A stretch of DNA of 64,000 nt from Fragum whitleyi (Eukaryota > Mollusca > Bivalvia > Cardiida > Cardiidae). The notes beneath the pieces were generated by a model. It did not search any database, was not told the DNA's origin, and worked only from the letters and a program-made list of their open reading frames with translations. The translations under genes and the position numbers were made by a program. The stretch is taken from assembly GCA_948146395.1 (NCBI GenBank), contig OX411557.1, positions 37,612,077 through 37,676,076 on the forward strand, written 5' to 3'. Numbering within the stretch: position 1 is the stretch's first letter; the number at the start of each line of letters is the position of its first letter. Below, in pieces: positions 1 to 12,400 of the stretch.

Positions 1-416
1 GCAAAAAATATGGCTTCCAGAGTGTCTACAAGGTTTTTCTAAGATTTGACCCCATGACCTCATTTTTGACCCCACTTGACCCAATTTCGAACTAGTCCGA
101 GATTTCATCAAGACAATCATTCTGGCCAAATTTCAGGTTGATTGGACAAAAAATATGGCTTCTAGAGTGTCTACAAAGTTTTTCTAAAATTTGACCCCGT
201 GACCCCATTTTTGACCCCTCTTGACCCAATTTCGAACTTGTCCGAGATTTCATCAAGACAATCATTCTGACCAAATTTCAGGTTGATTGGACAAAAAATA
301 TGGCCTCTAGAGTGTCTACAAGGTAAATGTTGACGACGGACGACACACGACGGACGACGGACATCACTCGACCACAAAAGCTCACCTTGAGCACTTCGTG
401 CTCAGGTGAGCTAAAA
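1..416 (-). mobile_element. Rolling-circle-like (HINE/pearl type) element, cut by window start
   Basis: Minus-oriented. Its 5' hairpin (GCTCACCTGAGCAC and its complement) ends at ~413, followed inward by a GTCGTCCGTC-type simple repeat and at least two full ~148-bp tandem units. The far end lies left of position 1. It sits in dyskerin intron 6, sense to the gene. Confidence 0.7.
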
Positions 417-3400
417 ATGAAGAAATTGCACATTTCAGAAATCACCTTCAACCAAGGACAAAACTTAAATATTTCCAACAACTTAGTTTATTCATATTAT
501 AATTGTTTTCAATTTTGACTTGTTTTTCTGCCATTAATTCGAAATTAGCGATCAAAAATATCAAAATAAACTAATCTTACCCATGGCCGTTTCTTTATCA
601 TATTCTAACAACTTTATATCATACGTGGTTCGTATTCGTAGCTGTCGCTTTACTGCTGATATTAACGGTGGTCTCTGGAAACACGCTCCTATAAGAGTCT
701 CTAGAGTCTGTAAAATAATTCATGGAATTACCCTTTGCTGTTTAATCCCTGCTTTTTACGTGCCTGTGATTTTATGATTGCGAAAACATTGTTAAAAAAA
801 AAAGGAATTGCTTCTGACAAGCAATTTCTTCTTTTTCCACACTATTTTCTACCCAACTGAATGGTTATTTTTCGAATTTAATCCACTTTAAATTTTCGTC
901 TGCAAAACCTTTGAATTTGGACAGGTCCAAAATTTTGTAAAACAGGAAAGGGTTAAATTATTTCTCCAGTCAAACAATTTGTGTTTACAGACAGGTATGA
1001 AAGCTAGTTTGAAGTGAGTTATATATGTTTAAAAGTAATCTGAAAATGTAGAGTTTTTGGGTTGGCTTTTGCCAAGTTTGACCAGAGATAGATGACTGAC
1101 CTTGTTATATGACCTTGCCTATGTTTCTATATGCAGAGCAGAAGCATAAAAGAATGTCTTTAGTTTCATTCTCAATGAAATCACCCAAATATTTTCTTCA
1201 TATCTTATAGTGTAATATCATGAAGCAAACATGTCAAGATTTTTATGGAAGCGTTCAATTAAGCTGCATACTCAAAATTGTTTTCATTTTGGGAATACCA
1301 TCTTTCAGCCAACCAGAATGTATACAAATCTTGAATGACACAACTGAAATTAATTTACTTGAACAGTTAACTAGCCTGTTTAACTTTCTTTCCCTCTTTT
1401 AAAGCCTTATAATGTAATCTAAACACACACACTCTTTACCAGCACAAATAAGAATGGGAAAAGCCAGTCTATGATCTCTATATTTCAATTAAATCCCATG
1501 TTGTGGGTACTCATTTGAATCATCTCGATGAGACGATTCAAATGTGTACCAGCAAAATAAGATTTGTACTAATAAACTTTGATCTAAAATCCAAAATCCC
1601 CCCCTCTACCGTACCTCTGAACACCTAGGTTATAACAATGCACAAACCTGTTTAACTTTCTTCTCTTCTTCTACAGCCTTATGTAATCTAAACACACACA
1701 CATACTCTTTACCAGCACCTTGTTGCGACTTCACAAGTCTCGTCGCGCGACCCACACACACTATTAAACATCCTGTTACTTTGGGATCTAATGTTCCACT
1801 ATGTCCTGTTTTTTCAACACGTAAAATTCTCTTCACCCACGATACGACTTCATGTGACGATGGATTTGCTGGTTTGTCTAGGTTGATAACTCCACTCCTA
1901 CAAGAAAATTTATGGTTATCAGATCAGAGTAAAGATTCATGACCCCAGAGTTGAACATAACCTCGGCTTATCTGCCTGAATTTAACTTTTAACTGGCGTT
2001 CAAGCAAATATTAGGCAGGGTTTTAGCCTGATTTTAACAAAACGGGGTCCAAAGGACTTGATTATTGGGATCTAACGGGTCCTGTCGTAAAGTTTGGGAG
2101 TCCCTGCTTTAGATGAACTATATCTTTTAAGCACTAAATCTGTTTTTTATGAATTTAGAGCTATTCCCTGGTTAAAGGTTAATAAAGTATTTGCTATATA
2201 TTGACTATTTGGGGCTCATCTTAAGGAAAGAATTGAAGACTGCATAAAACAGTCTTCAATTCTTTTCTGTGGCTGATCCCCAGAGGAACCTTGGGACTCA
2301 CATCTCATTGCTTAGAGGTTCCTGGCGAGATAATTGAGGGTCTCAGACTCGCAAAACCTGCGTCCCTTAGAACCCTGATTAGGGTAAGTAAATGTATCAA
2401 CCTTGTCTAGGCCAACATAATGTTCTCTTGAACACCAATGTACATGTGTGATTTTAACCCTTTGCTGTTTAATCCCTGCTTTTTACGTGCCTGTGATTTT
2501 ATGATTGAGATAACATTGTGAACAAGAGGACCAAGATGGTCCTAGATCGCTCACCTGAGTCTCTTTGACCCCTGGGACATCACATTAATTAGATAGGAAG
2601 ATGTCAAAAAGAAGAAATTGCCTAAGATCAATACCATGGAATGTTTTCAGCAAATAGCAAGACAGATATGCCTGTTTGCTTTTTGATTCTATGTAAAAAG
2701 GGATGCACCCAGCTGGACCCAAAATGAGACCCCAGGGTCTTGATATGACAAAACTTGGAAGAGGTCCATAAGATGATGCTACATACTAAATATGAAAGCT
2801 GTCTGCCCACTGGTTTCAGAGAAGATGATTTTTTAAGGTTTTCATATTTTCACCCTTTGTGCTCAGATGAGCTGAAAGGGATGTGCCCGGGTGAAGCCCA
2901 AATATGACCAAAGGGTCTTGATATGAACAAACTTGGTAGGGGCCTACTAGATGATGCTACAATCCGAAAATGAAAGCAGTGTGCCCTCTGGTTTTGTTTA
3001 AGAAGATTTTAAAAAAAATTTTGCTCTTTGCTTCTATGTAAAAAGGGTTGCCCCCGGGTCGAGCCCAAATATGATCCTAGGGTCTTGATATGAACCAACT
3101 TGGTAGAGGTCTACTAGTTGATGCTACATACCAAATATGAAAGCTGTCTGCCTTCTGGTTTCATAGAAGAAGATTTTTGAAGATTTTCATATTTTTACCC
3201 TTCGTGCTCATAAGAGATAAAGGGATGCACCCGTGCAAACCCTAAATATGACCCAAGGGTCTTGGTATGAACAAACTTGGTAGAGGCCCACTAGGTGATG
3301 CTTCATACCAAATATGAAAGCTGTGTGCCATCTGGTTTCAGACAAGAAGATTTTTAAAGATTTTCACTCTTTGATTCTATGTAAAAAGGGTTGGGCCCGG

Positions 3401-6400
3401 GCAAAGCCCAAATATGACCCCAGGGTCTTGATATGAACAAACTTAGTAGAGGTCTACTAGATGATGCTTCATACCAAATATGAAAGCTGTCTGCCTTCTG
3501 GTTTCAGATTTTTAAAGATTTTCATATTTTCACCCTTTTTGTTAAGAGTAAAGGGAAAGCTAAGGGTGGATTTCATTCATTTGAACAACTTTGGTAGAGC
3601 TTGACCCAAGGAACATCCCTGCCAAGTTTCATCAAGATTGGCCCACTGGTTTAGGAGGAGAAGATGTTTAAAGAAATTGTGGACGACGCACGACGCACGA
3701 CGGACGACGCACGACGGACGACGCACGACGGACATTCTATGATCACAATAGCTCACCTTGAGCACTTTGTGCTCAGGTGAGCTAAAAAAGAAGAAATTGC
3801 TTCTGACAAGCAATTTCTCCTTTTTCCACACTATTTTCTACCCTTCTGAATGGTTATTTTTCAAATTAAAACCACTTTAAATTTTCATCTGCAAAAGCCT
3901 TTGAATTTGGACAGGTCCAAAATTTTGTAAAACAAGAAAGGGTTAATCCAATTTTAAACTGACTAAGATGCACCAATTGTTTTACATTTTGATAACAACG
4001 CAAATATCGTACTGGTAGACAGGTACATGTGACTTGTGTGAATATGGTATATTTCTTAAAGCAAATATGAGCCTGTGTGTGACATTTTCAACAATTTGAA
4101 ATGTTCGCGAGGTGCAAATATTGAGTAGTGTTGACAGCCACATACCGATATTATAAAATTACCTGATACAGGCTTTTCAGACTTCACGAAATACTGCCGG
4201 TCCCACTGACATGACAGGTAAAATTCATGCCAGTCCTATAAAATGCACAAGAATACTCAACCCACTGACGGGCATAATCTGGTCAGGTAGAATTTAGTTT
4301 TGTCTCGTAAAAATTGAAAGTTACCAGACCCTCTGTCCATTAAAAGACTTAAGTATTTCATGACGTCTGGGTTTTCCCTCTATGTTTAAAGCTGGGGGTC
4401 ATTTTGCCACATAATTCCCCCTTTAAACTAGATAAAGAATGTTTCTTTGACAATTTTGGGGGGTCATTTAAAAAAAGTGGTCCAAGGTGCGGATGCACAG
4501 GCTGGTCAGAGTTTTTGTTTTGCGCATATTTGAAATTGTTGCAAATCTCACGCACAGGCTCATATGTATGGATAGCAAAGAAAGGTAATACCAGTGACAC
4601 AGCAAGAATTTTGTTCACACAATGAAGCCTGTATTGACCTGATATCACCTGTCTGATAAAATAACATGATATCAGAGAAGTCTATTTTTCAAAACTTTCA
4701 CCTGAATTTCTTGGATTTTAAGGGTTTATGATAATTAAGCACTGAAAAATGATTGCATGATATAAAGATTACATGTAAGTGTCTTAAAATAGTAATTTTA
4801 TCTGGTCTCTGCAAAGCCTCATCATGATCAATTCTCCCAACCTCAACCAGATAACATTGATATTTTAAGACACTAACATGTTATTCTCTAAATGTACCTA
4901 AGCCTTAGATCTTTCTCACATCACAAGCCTGTTGTCCTAACCTATGACCAATTCACGATCCTGTGTCTTTCATATTTTGAAGATAACCAGATTTTGAGTT
5001 AAATTACAATTTTGACTTCATCTATGTGACCTGTCAGGCAAAAAGAGCCCTTCTGAGTAGTGACAGGGTTTGACACTAACTACTTTTTGCAACCAGCCGC
5101 AAGGACCTACAAGCTTTAAATCTTACGGGTCCTCCCAGAAAATAACAGGTCCTCATTGAAAAAATTAGGGGTTAAATGTGTGGAAAACAGTGTAGGAAAA
5201 GAAGAAATCGCTTGTGGCAAGCAATTTCTTCTTTTTACACCTTGGTTTTCAAAGAGTATTGAAAAAATAATTGAGTATTGGAAAGGTAACTACATTGTAT
5301 TTCTCAAAACAGGATGGATTAAATAATAATATGTACGCTATCCACAGTCCCGGTGGACCTGCGTCATGGCAACTTCTACCAATCCTCCCTATAAACCACA
5401 GGTCTTGGGTCCCAAGATTTGTGCTAGTGTTGATCCCTGTTTAGTGTGTAAACTGTCAACCCTATTCAGACTGTGTGTTACTGTCAACTAGGTTGTCAAC
5501 CAGGGTTGAAATTTCAAACACTTTGCTGATTTCTTAATCTAGCACCCATTCTACCTTACTGTGAAAAGAAAATTAAATTCAATCTCTAATTGACCTCTCC
5601 TGGAGCCCATTCTTTTTTGTATTCAGATGGTCCTATTTTGCGTGACAGGTCATATATCTTGAGCCTTGTAAAGCTCCTTATGCTTAGGGCTTTTACCTTC
5701 AGCCATTAGAGAGTCTTAACATAGTTAACTAGACTATCGCAAAGCAGACTAATACCCCCCTACAAATGCTTGTCAATACTGAAAAGCCATTTTTCATCAA
5801 AGGGCAATAGCTCTGTCAAACTATGAGGAGGGCTATAGACCTAGTCAGACTTACCCTACATATTCTGCTATTGGTCGTTTGAGTGGGGAACATCCTGATG
5901 GAATGGGTGTGTATTTACCGGTCTTTATATTCAACTTGTCAAAATTCTGTAATTATAATAGGGCAACAAATAAGAGGGCCTGATAATATTATAAATCTGT
6001 TATTTCTTATCCAAACCACAATGCAATGAGTATTCATCCAAATCATCTTGATGAATTGATTCAGCAACATATAATCAGTGTCTGAACTAGGATTCAAAAA
6101 GTATGGGGGCAATTTGCCATAGATGCACAAACTTGACAAATATGCCTGACTTTTTGTTCTTCATCTATGTTAAAAATTCCCCCATTCTTCCCAAAAATGT
6201 GGGGATTTCTGGAGAAAAGCACACCACCCACCTCTTGATCAGACACTGACAATTTCAAGGCTCATGTTAGTATTTGATATTGGCGAGTCATTGACTCCTC
6301 ACCTACGAAATTCTCAGGGTCAAATCTGATTTTAAAGGGGTCAAATCGACAGAAAAAGCAAATCATTGTTAGAATTTTGCATATTTAAGAGTCACTTTAA

Positions 6401-9400
6401 CTGTTTCTTGTAGTGATGTGAAACGAGTAATTAATTTGTAGAACTTTAGAAAGTAATTTGGGAAAATCTTAGGTATCAAACCATGTTTTGACCCTTAGTA
6501 ATTCCTCTCAATGGGGTCAAAATGACCGCCTTGAGAGAAATTTCTAGGGGTCAAATTAAGATATTTTCATATTTTGGGGGGTTAAAACTCTGGTTTAAGG
6601 GTCAAACCTGAGCCCTGCATTTGATTTTGGAACATTTGAATTCTTTGAGTGAAATCACTGCTAGTGTCCAGCCCTCGCAACAAAATATGATAAGGATCAC
6701 AAATTGGATTCCGAGAAATCTCTTAATAATTCACGTCACAATTCTAGGATTATTCTTTTGTGAAATGTATGTCTATAACATAGGTATAAAGACCAACAGG
6801 GGCCAAGTTGCAAATAGCTAGGACCCTAAACTTTGATGTGGGCTCCTGAATTGATTGAGAAAATTGATGACTCACACTTGTCCTGGTTTTTTTTACAGGC
6901 AGTTACAAACGTTTTGCATTTACCATTCAAATGCCAATACCCTATTTGTTTAACGTCAATATTAAATTTTGGCAGTTGTGTTCCAGAAATCATACTGTAA
7001 TTTAAAGTTTTAATTCCTGAAAACCATGAGTGCAAAATAATGGAATCATGAATTTTGCAGGAAAGCATGAAAAAAAACTTTAAAATCAGGGAAAAAGACT
7101 AGCAGGGGCCCAGTCGCCCATGGCCCCATAGATTTTTGGCTGGGCCCCATAGATTTTTGGAGAAAATACCCATGTCCAAAATGTTAAATGTTGAAGTTTG
7201 GTAACCTAGGCCCCTAAGTAAAAATAGTTAGTCTTTTTCCCTTAACTTTAAGTAGGGTTTAAAAGCTTTTTCAGCACAAAATTTGATGGCATGAGAAAGT
7301 AAAAAAGAGACTGAAGTGAACTCACCTTTAAGAGTAGGGGCCATTGCGATGTATCAAGTTTTTCTTTTTCCTCTGAAGGTTTGACCAGAAAGTCCTGATT
7401 AACTTGGGCCTCCTGAAAATAGATTGATTGATTGAATGGAGTTTAACGCCACTTTCAACATTATTTCAGTTATAAAGCGGCGGCTGGAGCACCTTACAAT
7501 GGATTCCTGGTATTTCTCTCACCAGTACAACCATCACATTCTTTCCTAGCCTCCAGCTGCTATCTCACATAGGTCTACAATTATCAATCCTGAAAATAAA
7601 ACAGTAATGCAAATGAAACAAATTTGAACAAAACAAGAAGTGGTAATGCAGCTTGCTATAATTTTCATTCTCATTAAAACATATTTACGATGTATATATT
7701 GTGTCCATGAGGATAGTTTCAAAAAGAAAATTCAAATACGAGACCTCATTTCATTTACAGCAGCATACATGATACATCAAATATTCAGATCTACAATATA
7801 ATGTTTTGCCCTTTTTTTTACTAATTATGTAATTTTTAGACCACAGGGACATGGTCCACATACTTGACATATAACTGTTATCTAACATTTTAAGAAAACC
7901 AGGTTCCAAAGAATCCACTTGTCCACTCGTATTTGCGAATAAGAAATCACTGAGGACAAGTGGAAATTCAAAGGCAGTCGTCCGCCATAATTATTAAATA
8001 GTGTCAGGATAAAACAGATAAAATACAGAAAAGACACTTCAAAAATGTTCATGGTGATAAAAGTTTCCAACAACTTGAATTGTAAACAGTCATGTAATTT
8101 GATTTCTAAAAAAGAAAACTTCCGGTTTTGGCATGAAATAACCCACTACCCGAACTTCATAAATTTATACTAATTGATTTCACAATCAAGGAAATTATCA
8201 AAAATAATAAAAAGAAAAACTAGAAAGCCATGAATGGCTTGAGTCGCTCCACAGGCTTGAAATTCTTGTAAAGCAACAAAAGTTTTGACTAGATTTTTAG
8301 ATATTTTGGATTCTACTGATGTTGAAAATGATTTTCAAAGTTTCAACTATGTAACATATAGAGAAATGACATCCGCCCGTAAAATGCATATTTTCAGCCA
8401 ATCACAATAATTTTTGGTAGACTGATAAAGAGTCACTCAAGGATTCTTCATATAAAATTTCATTGGTATCCATGATTTAGATTCTGATAAAATCATTTTC
8501 ACAGTTTCCAGTATATAACACATAGAGAAATGACCTCCGCCCATAAAATACATATTTTTCATCCAATCAAAATAATTTTTGGTAGACTGATAGAGTGTCA
8601 CTCAAGGATTATTCCAGTGAAATTTGGTTCATATCAATCTTTTAGATTCTGAGAAAATGATTTCCAAAGTTTCCACTATATAACATATAGAGAAATGACC
8701 TCCGCCCATAAAATATCTATTTTTCATCCAATCAAAATAATTTTTGGTAGACTGATAGAGGGTTACTCAAGAATTATTCCAGTGAAATTTGGTTGATATC
8801 CATCATTTAGATTTTGAGAAAAATGATTTCCAAAGTTTCCACTATATAACATATAGAGAAATGACCTCCGCCCATAAAATACATGTTTTTCATCCGATCA
8901 CAATAATTTTGGGTGGACTGATAAAGGGTTACTCAAGGATCATTCTAGTAAAATTTGGTTGATATCCATCCCTTACATTCTGAGAAAATGTTTTTCAAAG
9001 TTTCCACTATATAACATATTGAGAAATGACCTCCGCCAATAAAATACATATTTTTCATCCGATCACAATTATTTTTGGTAGACTGATAAAGGGTCACACA
9101 AGGATCATTCATGTAAAATTTCATTGGTATCCATTAATTAGATTCTGAGAAAATTCACTTTTTACCATATTTGGAAATTAACCACGCCCATTAAATCCAT
9201 GTTTTTCATTGGATCAAAATTTCTTGAACAACTTTGAAAGAGGGTCACCCAAGGATCATTCCTGTGAAGTTTTGTTGAAATTCATCCAGTAGTTTCTGAG
9301 GAGAAGATTTTTAAAGAAAAAGTTTACGACCGGACGCACGGACGCACTGATGCACGGATGGACGCACGACGGACACAACGCCATGACAATAGCCCTAGTG

Positions 9401-12400
9401 GCTTTCAGCCAGTGGAGCTAAAAATCACATGTTTTGTTCATACCTACTACTTGTTTTGTTGCATGTAGCCATAATAATTGAATATTACCAGAAAAATCCA
9501 TGGTATTGTATGTTGTATTGTATGTTTTCAAATGAAATATATTTTACTTGTCCCGATCATTTTACTGTAACTTATGACCTGAAATTTAATTGTTTTAGAT
9601 GTCGTTAAATTTTGTACTTTTGTTTCATCTGCACTTCAAGATGACGTTTCCAGATACAAAACATGTTCTTCAAAGATCCCTAGGCCTATTGTAGGGCAAG
9701 TGCGAGTCAAAACGGGACAAGTTACTTTTTCAAGTCTTTTTCCAAGTTCTTTGGGAAAAGGTCCCTAGTAATCATTTGGGAAAAAACTATCGACAAAATT
9801 GCAATATTGGGATTTTTTTAGGTATAACTGTCTGAGTTATTTCTTGCTAACACAGTGCTCCAGCTAGGCCCTTTCAGAAGGGCGCCCTGCCCTGCCCTGC
9901 CCTGACGACGAAAATCGGCGCCCTGCCCTTTTTTCCGTCGCCCTGTCCTAAACCAATCCCTTAATTGTAGCTTTACTTGTAAAATCAGCGATTATCTTAA
10001 ATTTAACGCCTTTTCTCGATCGATATGCAAACTTTGACGTGATCGCCGATGCGTATAATCAACCTGCGCAGGCAATAACTAATTACAGCCAGTAGAGAGG
10101 AAGGGCGGGACTTAAATCGGCAAGTCAACCAATCACAACGCGCGATTCCTTATCGAGGAAGCAGTATCCGATAATATGCGGGTGGAAATTAGCACGTGCC
10201 CGAAAACCAATTTGACAGTCGAAAACAAACAGCCATCATCGAGTAAACGCTTACAATAAGCTATTAAAAAGGTTAACATCGGTGATGATCAATCTTTAAA
10301 CCTTTCATTACGAAAATTTAGAATCGTTGTAGGTCTCGGAAGCATATATTTCAAGCCCCGAAGCCCGTTGTTTTGCCTACGTTTATTTTGTGTGTTCGAA
10401 AATTTCTTCAATTTGACATCTTCGGTAAACTTAATCTGAAAAATAAAGGATGCTATTCTTAAGGGAATAGAAGCCACGGTCAATGAAATCCAGTCGCTTT
10501 GATGTTTTATCGGTAAAAAAAAGAAATGCAAAAACAGCAAACATATTGAAAGGACTCAAATAAAGAAAGTAGACTAAGATTTGCTAATGACTGAGTTAGC
10601 AATAATGAACTTTCTTGTCTGCATGTTCAGTAATTCTAATGAATAATTGAAAGTTTGCTTGAGCATGTCTCATTAAAAAAATAAGTAAAAAAAAAAAAAA
10701 AAAAGACTGAAGCAGGGGGGTACTGCAGTATTTTCATCTAATACTGCCACCTACCTGATGAGACCCATTGAGGGGTTGAAACAGTCACCCTTTTTGAATA
10801 CCAAAACCCTTTTTTAAACACACCAGAGCACATCTTTAAGCCCTAAAAAATCAAAATTTTCTTGGGGGAGACCCCCCAAACCTCCCTTGAGGGAGGGGGA
10901 CACCCCCTCCCACACCCTCCCCCTCCGCGTCACTTTGCGACTCAAAAGTGCCCTTTCAGGGCACTTTGCACCCTGCCCTTTTTGAAACCTAGCTGGAGCA
11001 CTGTAACAGTTACAATTTTTTTTTAGAGAAAGCCTTTTCCTACAATTTTTAAAGTGAACAAAACACCTATTCATGTTTTCTAGTTACAAATGTGGCAGAA
11101 ATAATTTGTTTGGTTAATTCCATTTCTCTAAATTGGGAACTTTTCTCCAAATTGGGAAGAATTTGGGGACCTTTTTAATTGGGAATGGGGCATTTATTGG
11201 GCCCCTGAGAGATAGCAGAAAAAGCCCTGTTTTTCCAAGTCACTTGCCCTGCAGGATGAGTGCCTTTTTCTGAAATCTTAGAATACTTACCCCAATGTCA
11301 ATGCTCTTCTTTTTCTTTTTATGAGAAGATTCTGAAAAAAAAAACATTACAACAAACTAGAAAGAAGGGTCAGGGGTGTGGATTTCCTATGCCCGACTTG
11401 TCCGACATGGGCATTTCTACCTGAGGACAAGTACATTTTTCAAGGCAACTTGTCCGAGCACATGTAATTACCAGGGCAAATTTTGGAAAGACACTAGATA
11501 GATCTATGAGATCAATAAGCCTAATATATATCAAAGGGTAGAAAACATTGATTTTAATGAAGAAAATGCTGGGTTTCAGCATTTTCTTCTTTAAAAACAA
11601 TGTTTCTCAAATTTTATCTATTTTCTTCTTATGCAGACAAGTTCATTTCGATCATGGGCAAGTAGAAAAACATCTTTTGCTTGTCCAGGGACAAGTAGAG
11701 AAAATGGGTATTTCCACATCCCTGAGGGTTGTTCAAAGGACAACTGAATTCACCTGGACTTCTAAACTTGACTTTTAACCAGAGCTATCTAAAAATTTGT
11801 ATTTAAACACAAAACTCAACGACAAACAGTCATTGTGTTAAGTTTTTTAAAACCATTCATCTTGGAAGTGACAAGGCCTACTAACATCAGGGAAGACTGG
11901 TAGTAGCTGGTACTATGCAGGTCCTACAGGTCTGTAGTGATTGTTCAACTTAAAATCTAAATCTAGTAGATGTGAATCTATAAATTTGGTGTTTTCTATA
12001 CTCAGATTTTCCTCACCAAAAGGAGAACATTGATGAAAAAGAAAAAAATCCTTCAGAAAATCCAGACCAACCTAAACAATGAACACAAACATAGATGAAT
12101 GTCTCTTTTTCCAAATAAATCATATTGCCAAACAGCCATAATGTTCACATAAACAGAAAATACTCCAACTATGTATGTTTGTGGACTTCATATTTTAACA
12201 GCAAATTGATACATGTTTTATGATAAAACCTGGGCCTTCTGGGGAGTCGCCATTGTCGCCAAATGTGAAAATGAAATGAATTTGGCGATAAAAAAATGAA
12301 ATTGGCGAAATGACTGGCGACAAAAAAAAAGAACTTTGACCCATCAGCCATTATTGATTTTGACATAGGCTGAGAAGATATTGTGTAGACAAGCTCACAA

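Noticed and set aside
1648..1897. Dyskerin exon as an isolated retropseudogene
   Set aside because: Five other exons in order with matching phases and intact splice sites show a normal intron-containing gene.
2226..2267. Palindrome in dyskerin intron 4 as an H/ACA snoRNA, since vertebrate DKC1 introns host such RNAs
   Set aside because: No second hairpin, H-box (ANANNA) or ACA end at the proper spacing was found around it.
10814..11074. 86-codon minus frame
   Set aside because: It covers the right end of the CAGTG element and G/C-rich low-complexity sequence; no family resemblance.
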